From positions 1 to 37,028 of the IMG/VR virus record IMGVR_UViG_3300035181_000611: a DNA stretch of 37,028 bases; one strand, 5' to 3'. This document shows, one piece after another, positions 21,977 to 30,926 of this stretch. Source of the DNA: a virus. The number at the start of each line of letters is the position of its first letter. Position 1 is the stretch's first letter. The notes under the pieces were generated by a model. That model searched no databases. It worked only from the letters and a program-made list of their open reading frames with translations, and had not been told where the DNA came from. A program made the translations under genes and the position numbers.

Positions 21977-23351
21977 AGATGTTCTACATGAGTTCCTAGT
22001 AAAGCTTGGTTTCAAGGTAGACAACCTGGCCCAGAGCAAGATGGAAGGTTCCATCATGATGCTAACCAAGCGGGCTGCGGGCTTGGTATCTGGACTACTT
22101 GCGGTAACCGCCGCCGCGGAAGTAATGGTCAAGAGCTTTTCCACTCAGATGGAGAAGCTGTTCTACGCGTCACAGCAGACTGGGGATTCGGCCGGTCACC
22201 TACAGGCATTCGCACGCGCAGCTAAACAGATTGGTATAGATGGGGACGAAGCTCTTGAGTTTGTCAAGAACTTTGATTTAGCTCTTAAGGCGAACCCAGG
22301 CCTCCAGCAGCTTCTATCGGGTATGGGAGTTAAAGGCGGGGATGATACTGAGAAGCTGTTCAGCTTCATTAAGAAGTTGAAGGGAATGCCCGATTCTATG
22401 GCATTCCAATTCGCTAGTCAGTTTGGCGTTAATCCAAGTAGCTATCTCAGGATGAAGAACAACCTGCCTGAGATGGAGAAGTACTATGAGCAGGAGAAGA
22501 AGCGCCAGGCAGAAAATGGAACTGACGTAGGCGAGCAGGCCCGTAAGATGCGGGAGTTCGACCAACAGCTTGCAAAGGTGTCGGATAGTTTTACTACCTT
22601 AGGCCAACAGCTTGCAGTTTTCATACTTCCAGTACTGACAAAAATAAATGAACTATTGGATAGTGCTATCAAAGCGAGTTCGAGAACACCTAAGCAGATA
22701 GCAGATAGCAGAAACCAGTTCTCCAAGGACCATCCTGTATTCGCTAAATTAGCGGAGTCGCTGTTCGGGGCACCACCGCCCGCTGGGCCAACGGCGGTGC
22801 CAAGCGTGACCTACGGAAAAACCACAGCCAAGCAGCAGTTCGAAGCCTTGCAGAAAAAGTACGGGGTGCCCGCTGAAATTTTATACAAGATGTGGGGCCA
22901 AGAATCCAATTACGGCCGTAACATGGGACCCTCAAAAGCTGGGGCATTGGGACACATGCAATTCCTACCCGGCACCGGTGCTGATTATGGTCTGAAGAAC
23001 CCAGGTGACCATAAAGACTTCTACAAGTCTACTGACGCTGGTGGTAGGTACATGCGGGATCTTCTAGGAAGGCATCATGGAGACATGGCGATGGCACTTG
23101 CAGCGTACAACTGGGGAGAAGGGAATCTGCAGAAGTATGGTCTTGGTAGGGCCCCAGCAGAAACGCGCAAGTACCTGAACAACATCCTCGGTGCTGGTAA
23201 CTGGGATAAGAACGGCATGGTGCAGCACAACACCACAAAGATTGACGTCCATAGCACCGCGCCAGCGAATGAGGTTGGTAGGGCGGTAGCTGATAAGCAG
23301 TCCGACGTGAATGCTCGCGCAGCGCGCAATCTGGGAGGTAGAATACAATGA
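21969..23351 (+). CDS. Tape measure protein with lytic transglycosylase domain
   Basis: 460 aa. The N-terminal 280 residues are mainly helical, with one hydrophobic stretch at about 37-54 (AGLVSGLLAVTAAAEVMV) and coiled-coil-like charge patterns (MEKYYEQEKKRQAEN, KMREFDQQLAKVSD). Residues about 288-410 form a soluble lytic transglycosylase-type domain: YKMWGQESNYGRNMG with catalytic E312, GALGHMQFLPGTGADYG and MALAAYNWGEGNLQKYG. It sets tail length and, on injection, would open peptidoglycan. 460 aa is short for a tape measure, predicting a short tail. Starts 8 nt before the chaperone extension ends. Confidence 0.88.
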   Translation: MNEDVLHEFLVKLGFKVDNLAQSKMEGSIMMLTKRAAGLVSGLLAVTAAAEVMVKSFSTQMEKLFYASQQTGDSAGHLQAFARAAKQIGIDGDEALEFVKNFDLALKANPGLQQLLSGMGVKGGDDTEKLFSFIKKLKGMPDSMAFQFASQFGVNPSSYLRMKNNLPEMEKYYEQEKKRQAENGTDVGEQARKMREFDQQLAKVSDSFTTLGQQLAVFILPVLTKINELLDSAIKASSRTPKQIADSRNQFSKDHPVFAKLAESLFGAPPPAGPTAVPSVTYGKTTAKQQFEALQKKYGVPAEILYKMWGQESNYGRNMGPSKAGALGHMQFLPGTGADYGLKNPGDHKDFYKSTDAGGRYMRDLLGRHHGDMAMALAAYNWGEGNLQKYGLGRAPAETRKYLNNILGAGNWDKNGMVQHNTTKIDVHSTAPANEVGRAVADKQSDVNARAARNLGGRIQ

Positions 23352-24100
23352 CCGCAACACTAGGTTTAGTAAAAGCAGCCGCCCAGCTTGGCTTTCAATC
23401 CCTCCTGGTTAAGCCCCAGCGATCGATCGGACTGTTTATACCTGCGGCGGTATTTGAAGAAAACCATATCGATGAGTTGGAAATCACAGACCATCCAATT
23501 GAATATGGTGCGACCGTAGCAGATCATGCCTACCGACGCCCAGCTGAAGTCACTATACATTGTGGTTGGTCGAACAGCCCTAACAAAACAGGCCTCCTCA
23601 GCGCATCACTAGGCTTAGCATCACTGGTCACCCCGATTGCTGGTATTGCATCGGCGGTTATTGGGGCGGTCGAGGGTTTGACTGGCAGTGACCACTTAAA
23701 AGGAATCTACACGAAGATGCTGGACCTGCAAAGGACCCGAGAACTCTTCGATGTACATACGGGCAAGCGGACTTACCAAAACATGCTGATCAAAACCTTG
23801 TCGGTTACTACTGACAAGAACTCTGAGAATACGCTGATGGTAACCGTGGTGTGCCGTGAAATAATTATTGCCCGCACCACCTCAGTGCAGATGGGGGCAG
23901 TCAATTCAGACCCAGCCAAACAAGCCGCCCCAGAGAAGACATCAGTTCCAACAAAATCAGGCACTAAAACATTAGCCCCTGCCCCCAAGTTCAACAGCAA
24001 GTCCCCGGTTCCCTTCGTGCCGGGCGGCGGGAACGTCAACCCGAATGCAGGAGCAACCGGCTCGTGGGGTAGAGGTGCTTCAGGATCATGGGGGCCTTAA
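23348..24100 (+). CDS. Dit-like baseplate/distal tail protein
   Basis: 250 aa, overlapping the tape measure by ATGA. The N-terminal domain contains RSIGLFIPAAVFEENHIDEL and ITDHPIEYGATVADHAYRRP, ending AEVTIHCGW, typical of Dit-like N-terminal domains of small myoviruses. A hydrophobic helix pair follows (SASLGLASLVTPIAGIASAV), then VHTGKRTYQNMLIKTLSV and EIIIARTT. The C-terminus is a Pro/Ser/Gly-rich tail with the short repeat GSWGRGASGSWGP. It caps the tube end and holds baseplate parts. Confidence 0.83.
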   Translation: MTATLGLVKAAAQLGFQSLLVKPQRSIGLFIPAAVFEENHIDELEITDHPIEYGATVADHAYRRPAEVTIHCGWSNSPNKTGLLSASLGLASLVTPIAGIASAVIGAVEGLTGSDHLKGIYTKMLDLQRTRELFDVHTGKRTYQNMLIKTLSVTTDKNSENTLMVTVVCREIIIARTTSVQMGAVNSDPAKQAAPEKTSVPTKSGTKTLAPAPKFNSKSPVPFVPGGGNVNPNAGATGSWGRGASGSWGP

Positions 24101-24103
24101 AAA

Positions 24104-24427
24104 ATGCCATACGCCTATACAATCAATGAAGTCCCGCTGTCACCCAACCCACAAAGCTTCGAGATCGCACTAGTAGGAATCAACTACCAAGTAGATCTTC
24201 GCTGGAATGCCCATTCACAGAACTGGAACATCGATATAAACGATACCTCAGGGAGCCCAATAGTACAGGGCATCCCACTAGTAGCAGGTGCAGACCTTTT
24301 ACAGCAGTTTGAGTATCTAAACTTTGGGGGAGCTTTGATGGTGCAGTCGGACTCCAATCTATCTGCACCTCCTGCATTCTCCACCCTAGGCATAACAGAT
24401 CACCTCTACTTCATCACCTTCTTATGA
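24104..24427 (+). CDS. Baseplate plug protein (DUF6983-like)
   Basis: 107 aa. The sequence INEVPLSPNPQSFEIALVG, then YQVDLRWNAHSQNWNIDI and GIPLVAGADLLQQFEYLNFG, matches the small baseplate plug seen in myoviruses such as the cyanophage Pam3. A compact beta protein that closes the tube lumen at the baseplate. It lies between Dit-like and hub genes as in those phages and overlaps the hub gene by ATGA. Confidence 0.84.
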   Translation: MPYAYTINEVPLSPNPQSFEIALVGINYQVDLRWNAHSQNWNIDINDTSGSPIVQGIPLVAGADLLQQFEYLNFGGALMVQSDSNLSAPPAFSTLGITDHLYFITFL

Positions 24428-25371
24428 GCGATGATAAAAAGTATCTTCGGGTAGCAAGCCTGATCGTCTCTCAGGGTAACGAGGGTCTTGATTTGTCTGA
24501 GATGCGGATTAAGTTCCACATCGATGCTGCTCAGACGGAGAGCCCCAACAATGCAGAGATTCATATCTACAACCTGAGCGATGCTACCACAAAGAAAATC
24601 CGCAAGGAGTTCACAGAGGTGCGCCTTGAGGTAGGGTACTCCGGAAGCCCACTCGGGGTGATCTTCACCGGTACCATCCGCCAGATGAAAATAGGAAAGG
24701 AGAATAACAAGGATACAGTACTCATCCTGCTGGCATCAGATGGTGATTTGGTATACAACGCAGCGGTAGTGAATACCATAGTGCCTGGTGGCAGCACCGC
24801 AGATTCTGAGATCGCACAGATGAATGCTCAGCTACCTAACGCAAGCCTAGGATATGTAGTAAGCCTTGCAGGCATCAATCCGGGCTCGGCAATTATCCGG
24901 GACAAGGTAATGTTCGGCATGTACCGGCAGGTGGCCAGGCAGATTTCTAAACAGCACAACCTATCGTGGACCGTCAACAATGGAAAGGTAGTATTCATTT
25001 CCAATGACGGGTACATCCCCGGCACTGTGGTGAAGATTAACTCCCTGACCGGCATGGTTGGGATACCAGAACAGACTGACAGCGGCATCAAGGTAAGAGC
25101 TCTAATCGATCCTAATATCCAGGTAGGTGGTCTGATTGAAGTAAACGAGAGGGACATAACCGCTCTACAAATCAATGATCAAATACCTTACGGTAATGTC
25201 CCATACAACCAGGTGGCAGGCATTGTTTATGCAGCAGCTTTGAGTGGCGATGGAATCTATATGGTGCTGTCGGTCGATTACGATGGGGATACCCGGGGCA
25301 ATGAATGGTACATGGATATGACCTGCCTTGCAGTTAACAGAGATACTATGAAGGTGGTGGCCAAACAATGA
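24424..25371 (+). CDS. Baseplate hub protein
   Basis: 315 aa. N-terminal beta domain with KYLRVASLIVSQGNEGLDLS, MRIKFHIDAAQTESPNNAEI and HIYNLSDATTKKI, then VRLEVGYSGSPLGVIFTGTI. Later IRDKVMFGMYRQVARQISKQ and SLTGMVGIPEQTDSGIKVRAL. These fit the hub protein of Pam3-like or Mu gpP-like tails, whose trimer links tube and spike. It overlaps the spike gene by ATGA. Assignment rests on gene order plus these strand motifs. Confidence 0.84.
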   Translation: MSDDKKYLRVASLIVSQGNEGLDLSEMRIKFHIDAAQTESPNNAEIHIYNLSDATTKKIRKEFTEVRLEVGYSGSPLGVIFTGTIRQMKIGKENNKDTVLILLASDGDLVYNAAVVNTIVPGGSTADSEIAQMNAQLPNASLGYVVSLAGINPGSAIIRDKVMFGMYRQVARQISKQHNLSWTVNNGKVVFISNDGYIPGTVVKINSLTGMVGIPEQTDSGIKVRALIDPNIQVGGLIEVNERDITALQINDQIPYGNVPYNQVAGIVYAAALSGDGIYMVLSVDYDGDTRGNEWYMDMTCLAVNRDTMKVVAKQ

Positions 25372-26039
25372 AAAGGGTAGAGCGCATAGGTGACTTCGAA
25401 ACCACCATCCTGGACATACTAGAATCTGCTCAATCTAATACCTGGACAGCACTTCCCGGGATCATTCAAAGTTTCGACGCAGCTAAGATGATATGTTCGG
25501 TGGTCCCCGCGATCCAAGCCTTATACACGGATCTGCAGGGGAACCAGCAATGGATTACCCTTCCGGTATGCACCCAGGTACCAGTCATCTTCCCCTCCGG
25601 GGGTGGGTTCACTCTTACCTTCCCAATAGCAGCAGGCGACGAGTGCTTGATCGTATTCTCATCCCGCTGCATTGACGCATGGTGGTACCACGGGGGCATC
25701 CAGAAGCAGCAGGACCTAAGAATGCACCACCTGTCGGATGGCTTTGCCTTGGTTGGGGCTCGCTCCCAGCCTAGGGTACTGCCTAACGTCAGCACTTCAG
25801 CGGTAGAGCTTAGAAGTGATACCGGCAATACCAAGGTGTCAATAGTGGAGAATGTTATCACTATGACTTCACCCACTCAAGTGGTGCTGGAAACGCCCCT
25901 GCTTAAAGTATCCGGCGACATAATAGATAACTACCACACTAACATCCACGCCATCTCGCATTTGAGGTCAGTGTATAACAACCACTACCATACCGACCCT
26001 CAAGGTAGTGTTACTGGAGGCCCGAACGCAACGGATTGA
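25368..26039 (+). CDS. Baseplate spike, Gp138-type membrane-puncturing protein
   Basis: 223 aa. The OB-fold N-terminal domain has ALPGIIQSFDAAKMICSVVP, ITLPVCTQVPVIFPSGGGF and PIAAGDECLIVFSSRCIDAWW, the Gp138_N pattern. The C-terminus is a beta-helix spike with repeats TSAVELRSDTGNTKVSIVEN and a His-rich end (NYHTNIHAISHLRSVYNNHY, then HTDPQG). In phi92 Gp138 and P2 gpV a His cluster at the tip binds iron and stiffens the needle; I infer the same here. It pierces the outer membrane when the sheath contracts. Confidence 0.88.
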   Translation: MKRVERIGDFETTILDILESAQSNTWTALPGIIQSFDAAKMICSVVPAIQALYTDLQGNQQWITLPVCTQVPVIFPSGGGFTLTFPIAAGDECLIVFSSRCIDAWWYHGGIQKQQDLRMHHLSDGFALVGARSQPRVLPNVSTSAVELRSDTGNTKVSIVENVITMTSPTQVVLETPLLKVSGDIIDNYHTNIHAISHLRSVYNNHYHTDPQGSVTGGPNATD

Positions 26040-26041
26040 TT

Positions 26042-26392
26042 ATGAGATACAGAAGATTAGATGAGAGTGGTGACTACGTGTTTGGGCAAGGGTCGCAGCA
26101 GTTTCTAACCAATAGCCCGCAAGCAGTAGCCCAAGCAGTAGCTACCAGATTAAAGCTGTACCAGGGCGAGTGGTTCATTGATACCTCAGACGGTATGCCT
26201 TGGATGACCGAGGTCTTCGGTGCAGGTACGGAGACCCTGTTCGATTCGGCAATTAGGAAAAGAATCCTGGGCACTCCCGGGGTTTTAGAAATAACCGAGT
26301 ACCGCTCCCTTCGAGATAGTGCTAGGCGGCTTTCAGTGGCCTGCACTATTACTACCCAATATGGAACAACCCAACTACAGCAGGTGATTTGA
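26042..26392 (+). CDS. Baseplate wedge protein, gp25-like
   Basis: 116 aa from ATG 26042; an in-frame TTG at 26036 would add two residues. The core KLYQGEWFIDTSDGMPWMTE, then DSAIRKRILGTPGVLEITEY, carries the E-W-F-x-D-x-x-x-G-x-P-W pattern of gp25/W-like baseplate proteins, which join wedge and sheath. It is followed by the gp47-like gene through a TGATG overlap, the usual order. Confidence 0.85.
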   Translation: MRYRRLDESGDYVFGQGSQQFLTNSPQAVAQAVATRLKLYQGEWFIDTSDGMPWMTEVFGAGTETLFDSAIRKRILGTPGVLEITEYRSLRDSARRLSVACTITTQYGTTQLQQVI

Positions 26393-27621
26393 TGCCAACC
26401 TTTCCTCTTGCTACCCTGTCTGCACAAATAACTGCAACTGGTATCACTGCTCCTCCCTACTCTGATATCCTCAGCAGCTTGCAGGCAAGTTTCCAGGTTA
26501 TCTATGGCAGCGATATTTACATCGCAGCAGATTCACAGGATGGTCAATTCCTGGCGCTGATCGCAGCCGCCATAAATGATAACAACCAGGCGATGATTGC
26601 GGTCTACCAAGGGTACTCCCCAACCTATGCCCAAGGCGCGGGTCTATCTGCACAAGTCAAGCTGAACGGGCTACAGAGGCTGGTCGCCAGTAAAAGCACC
26701 GCAGTAGGCACCGTAACAGGTCAAGCAGGCTCGGTTATAACTGCCGGGGTGGTGAAAGACTCCAACGGCAACCTATGGAACCTGCCTAGCACTGTTACAA
26801 TCCCCATTGGTGGTTCTATCAGCGTCACGGTAACTGCTCAGCAGGCGGGCGCAATCCAGGCGGGTATTGGAGCTATCAATATCATCAATTCGGTGCAGCT
26901 AGGCTGGCAGAGCTTTACTAACACAGCGGCCGCAGTCGTGGGTAACCCAGTAGAGACCGACGCGCAGCTGAGGATACGACAATCAATTTCAACAGCCCTA
27001 CCTGCACTATCCAACCTGGATTCGATTCGAGCCGCTATCGGCAACGTGGCCGGAGTGCAAAGATTCACTGTTTACGAGAACCCTACCGCTGCCACCGACG
27101 CAAACGGGATACCCGCCCATTCAATCGCACCGGTGGTCAGTGGTGGGTCTGTTGCTGATATCGCCCAAGCTATTGCAGCCCGTAAACCTCCGGGTATCCA
27201 AACCTTCGGGCCTACTTCATATACCTACTATGACGTGGTCGGGATGCCGGTACCAATTAACTTCAAGGTGTTGGATATAGTGCCGGTATACGTATCGGTG
27301 AACCTAACTGCTCTGCCTGGCTACACAGCAGCCACTGGCACCTTGGTCATCAATGCAGTGGTAGCAGCAATCAACGCCCTAGTCATTGGAGAAGACGTCT
27401 ACCTCAACCGCTTGTTTGCACCTGCATCCCTAGCCGGGGAAGCAGCGTCAACCTCCTCTGGGCTGCTGCCTTTTGAGCTGTACTCTCTATCTGAGACCTT
27501 CCACGTGACCAGCATCCTCGTTGGATTATCAGCAGGGACCAAGGCGGCGTCGGATCTGGTCATTGCATACAACGCAGCGGCTTCCGCGGTCTCCACCAAC
27601 CTCGTCCTGACGGTGACTTAA
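26392..27621 (+). CDS. Baseplate J / gp47-like wedge protein
   Basis: 409 aa from ATG 26392. The N-terminal SDILSSLQASFQVIYGSDIY, then SQDGQFLALIAAAINDNNQA and SPTYAQGAGLSAQVKLNGLQR (split by a turn), is the common start of Baseplate_J proteins. The middle has VGNPVETDAQLRIRQS and AIGNVAGVQRFTVYENPTAA. Wedge subunit that transmits contraction from fibres to the sheath. It follows the gp25-like gene directly. Confidence 0.93.
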   Translation: MPTFPLATLSAQITATGITAPPYSDILSSLQASFQVIYGSDIYIAADSQDGQFLALIAAAINDNNQAMIAVYQGYSPTYAQGAGLSAQVKLNGLQRLVASKSTAVGTVTGQAGSVITAGVVKDSNGNLWNLPSTVTIPIGGSISVTVTAQQAGAIQAGIGAINIINSVQLGWQSFTNTAAAVVGNPVETDAQLRIRQSISTALPALSNLDSIRAAIGNVAGVQRFTVYENPTAATDANGIPAHSIAPVVSGGSVADIAQAIAARKPPGIQTFGPTSYTYYDVVGMPVPINFKVLDIVPVYVSVNLTALPGYTAATGTLVINAVVAAINALVIGEDVYLNRLFAPASLAGEAASTSSGLLPFELYSLSETFHVTSILVGLSAGTKAASDLVIAYNAAASAVSTNLVLTVT

Positions 27622-27622
27622 A

Positions 27623-28294
27623 ATGACTACCGGAGATGTAACCCAGTATCTCAACCTAGTGACGGCAGAGCACCGGGATAAGACAAAGTTCCTAGCCACC
27701 CTTACCACTGCTCTGCAACCCTTCGCTGACTCATTGCAGCAGGTCTCGGGCATACCTTCCAACTACGACATAGATCTTGCTGTTGGAGTTCAGTTGGATG
27801 CGATTGGTAAATGGGTGGGAGTGGGCAGAGCCCTCTACACTCCCCTGACTGGGGTCTACTTTGCATTCAACACGGTGGGGTTAGGTATCAACCAGGGCGT
27901 CTGGCAAGGCCCATATGATCCAACAAGCGGCTTGGTTAACCTCCCAGATGGCCAATACCGCACTCTACTGAAGGCGAAGATCGCCAATAACCAATGGGAC
28001 GGAACTAGAGACTCAGCCTATGCCATCTATAACTCAATCTTCACAGAAAGCGGAAATACCTTCTTCTACCAGGATCTAGGTAACTTAACCTTTGTCATGG
28101 GTATCTACGGGGTCGCTCCAGATGCGGTAACCCTTGCACTTCTTACTCAAGGGTACCTGTCAATCAGACCGGCAGGAGTTCAGCTCGCAGCGATACTGTT
28201 TCCCGGCAGTACCGGACCGCTGTTTGCCTTCAATTTAAATGATGGTACCAATTTTGGTGGGTTCAACATTGGCGCTTGGGCCGCAATAGCTTAA
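27623..28294 (+). CDS. Tail protein, DUF2612 type (gpI-like baseplate periphery)
   Basis: 223 aa. QYLNLVTAEHRDKTKFLATL at the start, then DLAVGVQLDAIGKWVGVGR, LPDGQYRTLLKAKIANNQWD and GTRDSAYAIYNSIF. This is the DUF2612 layout, comparable in place and likely function to P2 gpI, at the edge of the baseplate where fibres attach. The C-terminus, FAFNLNDGTNFGGFNIGAW, is a short repeat-like segment that may dock the fibre coded next. Confidence 0.88.
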   Translation: MTTGDVTQYLNLVTAEHRDKTKFLATLTTALQPFADSLQQVSGIPSNYDIDLAVGVQLDAIGKWVGVGRALYTPLTGVYFAFNTVGLGINQGVWQGPYDPTSGLVNLPDGQYRTLLKAKIANNQWDGTRDSAYAIYNSIFTESGNTFFYQDLGNLTFVMGIYGVAPDAVTLALLTQGYLSIRPAGVQLAAILFPGSTGPLFAFNLNDGTNFGGFNIGAWAAIA

Positions 28295-28312
28295 CAACGA
28301 AAGGATAAAGAA

Positions 28313-29116
28313 ATGCCAATAAATGATTTTAAGGTCTTTGCAGGAGGGAGCGGTGCGGACGTAGTAAGCCAAGCGTCCTACGAAGCTCTGTCCGCACTAG
28401 TTAATGGGTTTTCGACAGGCACCGCAGTCAGTAGCCAGCTGAACAAGGTCTGGAGGCAGTCAAGTATAATGTCTGCTGTGCTGGCTCAATTCATTGTGGC
28501 TCGGACAGGTCTCAATACCCTAGATGATGGCACCACCACCACCCTGGAAGCGAACCTGGAGGCTGCCATCGTAGCGATGATCGGCGCGAACGCCCCCACC
28601 TCCATTGGGCGGCATACGATCTGGGTGCCCGCTGCTGCTATCTACAGCACCTTGACGAATGGGGCGGGCTTCACTACGTTGGAAACCTCGGCGAACAAGG
28701 TCGTAACTAGCGCCTTGACCTACGACCCCGCCGTCACCCAGTACGGGCAGTTTGCGGTGCAGATGCCGAAGAACTGGAACGAAGGTAGCGTGACCGCTGT
28801 GGTTGACTGGTCACAGCCAGCGGGCAGCGGTGGGGTGGTTTGGGGACTCCAAGGCTTAGCGCGGTCTGATGGCGATGCCCTGGAAGCAGGCTGGAGCACG
28901 GCTGTCACTACCACCGATACGGGTGGGTCGGCTGACACCCTCTACCGTTCCCCGGAGACCGCCGCTCTTTCGCTGGCTGGAACCCCGATCGAGAATGATC
29001 TGGCTCTGTTCCAAATCTACCGCGACGTTGCCAACGGTGCCGACACTCTTGGGGTTGCTGCTCGCCTGCATGGGCTCGCCCTGTTCTATACCACTAACGC
29101 TGGGACGGATGCGTGA
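28313..29116 (+). CDS. Tail fibre protein
   Basis: 267 aa after AAAGGATAAAGAA. The first 90 residues (FKVFAGGSGADVVSQASYEA, then GTAVSSQLNKVWRQSSIMSA and TGLNTLDDGTTTTLEANLEA) match the conserved baseplate-attachment part of many fibre proteins. The rest is a beta jelly-roll-like domain (GRHTIWVPAAAIYSTLTNGA, PKNWNEGSVTAVVDWSQPAG). From about 28600 the GC content and codon choice shift, suggesting the tip was exchanged. Overlaps the adhesin gene. Confidence 0.82.
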   Translation: MPINDFKVFAGGSGADVVSQASYEALSALVNGFSTGTAVSSQLNKVWRQSSIMSAVLAQFIVARTGLNTLDDGTTTTLEANLEAAIVAMIGANAPTSIGRHTIWVPAAAIYSTLTNGAGFTTLETSANKVVTSALTYDPAVTQYGQFAVQMPKNWNEGSVTAVVDWSQPAGSGGVVWGLQGLARSDGDALEAGWSTAVTTTDTGGSADTLYRSPETAALSLAGTPIENDLALFQIYRDVANGADTLGVAARLHGLALFYTTNAGTDA

Positions 29117-29727
29117 TGTTAAAGGTCAATGAATTAAGCGGGTTTGGCTCGGGGGTTAAAGCTCTTCCCGGGAGCATCACCCTTCTAGTCTCTAGCACCT
29201 TCGTGAATACGACTGGAACCTTCACCGTACCCAGAGGGGTGACCAGACTCCGGGTCACTATGTGTGGTGGCGGTGGTGGTGGTGGTGGTAACTGGGATGG
29301 CTGCACTGGAGGTTCTGGAGGCGGAGGCGCTGGATACTACTCGAACCAGATCCTTAACGTAGCTCCGGGGCAGGTGCTTTCCTACACGGTGGGGATGGCT
29401 GGCGACGGTGGGGGATATATCTATGCCGCGATCAGCGGAGGGAACACGGTCTTCGGCAGCCTCACCGCAACCGGCGGTGGTTTGGGAAATGGGAACGGCG
29501 CTGCGGGCGGGACGGCTGGTTCTCCCAGTGGCCAGGCAGGCCAGTCAGGCGCGGGCGGTAAAGGGGGCGACTGCACCGGGTTCGGGACAGGCGGGCAGAT
29601 ACCGACCGCCGCTACCGGCAATGGTTCTGGAGGCGGCGGAACTGCGGGCTGCTACGTAACTACATGCGGCGACAACCGGGGCTGTCCCGGCACGCCTGGA
29701 AAAATCTTTGTGGAATGGGGGTTCTGA
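29116..29727 (+). CDS. Glycine-rich receptor-binding adhesin
   Basis: 203 aa from ATG 29116 (stop of the fibre gene overlaps as TGATG). A short N-terminal domain leads to FTVPRGVTRLRVTMCGGGGG and then repeated Gly runs (GSGGGGAGYYSNQ, GGNTVFGSLTATGGGLGNG, GSGGGGTAGCY). Several paired cysteines occur in the loops. This is the glycine-rich domain found at fibre tips and in T-even gp38-like adhesins, where Gly-rich loops pack as polyglycine helices and variable loops bind the receptor. Likely host-range determinant. Confidence 0.8.
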   Translation: MLKVNELSGFGSGVKALPGSITLLVSSTFVNTTGTFTVPRGVTRLRVTMCGGGGGGGGNWDGCTGGSGGGGAGYYSNQILNVAPGQVLSYTVGMAGDGGGYIYAAISGGNTVFGSLTATGGGLGNGNGAAGGTAGSPSGQAGQSGAGGKGGDCTGFGTGGQIPTAATGNGSGGGGTAGCYVTTCGDNRGCPGTPGKIFVEWGF

Positions 29728-30290
29728 TGAAATACGCATTGGTTAACACTCAGGGTGATATCCTGAACACTAGGGAGTTTGACGAGGCTCCTCCGATCCT
29801 GGCCCAGGAAAAGGGGATCCGGTGGATCCCCGACAACCCACCGGTGGTGGATCCGGAGACGGAGGTTCTCAGTCAGGTTAGCTCGGTTGCTTTGGATGCA
29901 ACCGAAGTCGGGTACCAAATCCTACCGGTCAACTTGACCGCGTTCCAGCAGCGCCGGAAGGAGTGGATCGAATCTTGCCGGGATAGTGCAAGCTCGATGC
30001 CGGTGGTGGTATTTGGGCGACCGTGGCAGGCTGGTACGATCCACCGGGACCTCTTAACCCAAGCGGTAGTTCTTGCCTCGGCTGGTTTGGCCCTACCCCC
30101 GTTCTGGCGGGATGCCGACAACAACAACATGGCGGTTACCGATCTCCAACAACTTCTAGATATCGCTGGAGCTATGAGCGTTCAGGTCAACGAGGCCTAC
30201 GCCCGCTCATGGCAGAGAAAGGCCGAGATCGAGGCCGTTACTGACGAGACGTCTGCTGGCATCGCCGAAGTGCAGGCAGTAGTCTGGTAA
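29727..30290 (+). CDS. Tail fibre assembly / DUF4376-like protein
   Basis: 187 aa from ATG 29727 (TGATG overlap). N-terminal MKYALVNTQGDILNTREFDE, then KGIRWIPDNPPVVDPETEVL, resembles fibre-assembly proteins. The C-terminal part FWRDADNNNMAVTDLQQLLD, then VNEAYARSWQRKAEIEA, is the DUF4376 pattern, usually coded last in fibre clusters. It probably helps folding or attachment of the fibre or adhesin. Confidence 0.78.
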   Translation: MKYALVNTQGDILNTREFDEAPPILAQEKGIRWIPDNPPVVDPETEVLSQVSSVALDATEVGYQILPVNLTAFQQRRKEWIESCRDSASSMPVVVFGRPWQAGTIHRDLLTQAVVLASAGLALPPFWRDADNNNMAVTDLQQLLDIAGAMSVQVNEAYARSWQRKAEIEAVTDETSAGIAEVQAVVW

Positions 30291-30334
30291 TGCACTATGG
30301 AAACCAGCCTGACCTTAACCTTAGGACTGACGAT

Positions 30335-30625
30335 ATGAAAAGAACTACATTGTTTTTATTATGGCTGGGATGTATTTTTATTGCCTGCGTTGCATTAGTC
30401 TGGCAACTTCTAGCGATTATTTTTAAACCGGACAGGTCCCTCGGAATTGCTAGAGAGTTTGATGTTACTCTTGCAGCCGCTTGGAGCGGGCGAACTAATA
30501 ACACTATCAGTCTGATCGCTGCTCAGTATGCACGCGCTGGGTCGATCTGGGCGCGGTTGGTGTGTAGGATTTTGGATAGCATAGTACCAGGTCATTGTGA
30601 AAATCAAATAAAAGGGAGTAAGTAA
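30335..30625 (+). CDS. Small membrane protein of the lysis region
   Basis: 96 aa. I chose ATG 30335, with AGGA 8 nt upstream, over the ATG at 30290 that overlaps the previous stop but has no such site. Residues about 3-28 form a membrane helix (LFLLWLGCIFIACVALVWQLL). The C-terminal half has ARAGSIWARLVCRILDSIVP and ends with GHCE. I have seen this W-x-x-L-x-C-R-x-L-D-x-x-x-P-G-H-C pattern in uncharacterised phage lysis-region proteins. It could be a holin or its partner; the evidence is only the helix and the place. Confidence 0.66.
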   Translation: MKRTTLFLLWLGCIFIACVALVWQLLAIIFKPDRSLGIAREFDVTLAAAWSGRTNNTISLIAAQYARAGSIWARLVCRILDSIVPGHCENQIKGSK

Positions 30626-30907
30626 GTGGGCGATTTTCAGACTCTATTCAACGTCTCGGTAGGCGCTGTTGGAATTCTTGCTGGATTCATTTTAAACGTC
30701 CTGTGGCAAGCGTTAAAAGACTTGCAGCAAGTCGACTCACAACTGGCATCCAAGGTTTCCAGTATTGAGATATTAGTAGCTGGCCAGTACATAAAAAGAG
30801 ATCTATTTGATGCGAAGGTAGATGCCCTGTTTACAAAATTGGATCAAATGGAAAGTAAGTTTGATTTAAAACTAGACAGGGCACTTGACCACAGGAATCC
30901 CAAGTAA
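30626..30907 (+). CDS. Putative holin-like membrane protein with coiled coil
   Basis: 93 aa from GTG 30626, 8 nt after GGGAG. The N-terminal membrane helix is FNVSVGAVGILAGFILNVLW, followed by a long charged coiled coil (LASKVSSIEILVAGQYIKRD, then KVDALFTKLDQMESKFDLKL). Placed just before the endolysin. Similar single-helix proteins with a V-A-G-x-Y-x-K-R-D motif precede endolysins in many phages and are candidate holins or holin regulators. Confidence 0.72.
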   Translation: MGDFQTLFNVSVGAVGILAGFILNVLWQALKDLQQVDSQLASKVSSIEILVAGQYIKRDLFDAKVDALFTKLDQMESKFDLKLDRALDHRNPK

Positions 30908-30926
30908 TCAAACAAGGAGTTTAAAA

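Noticed and set aside
28313-30290. Diversity-generating retroelement acting on the fibre or adhesin
   Set aside because: No reverse transcriptase, accessory gene or template/variable repeat pair was seen in the window.
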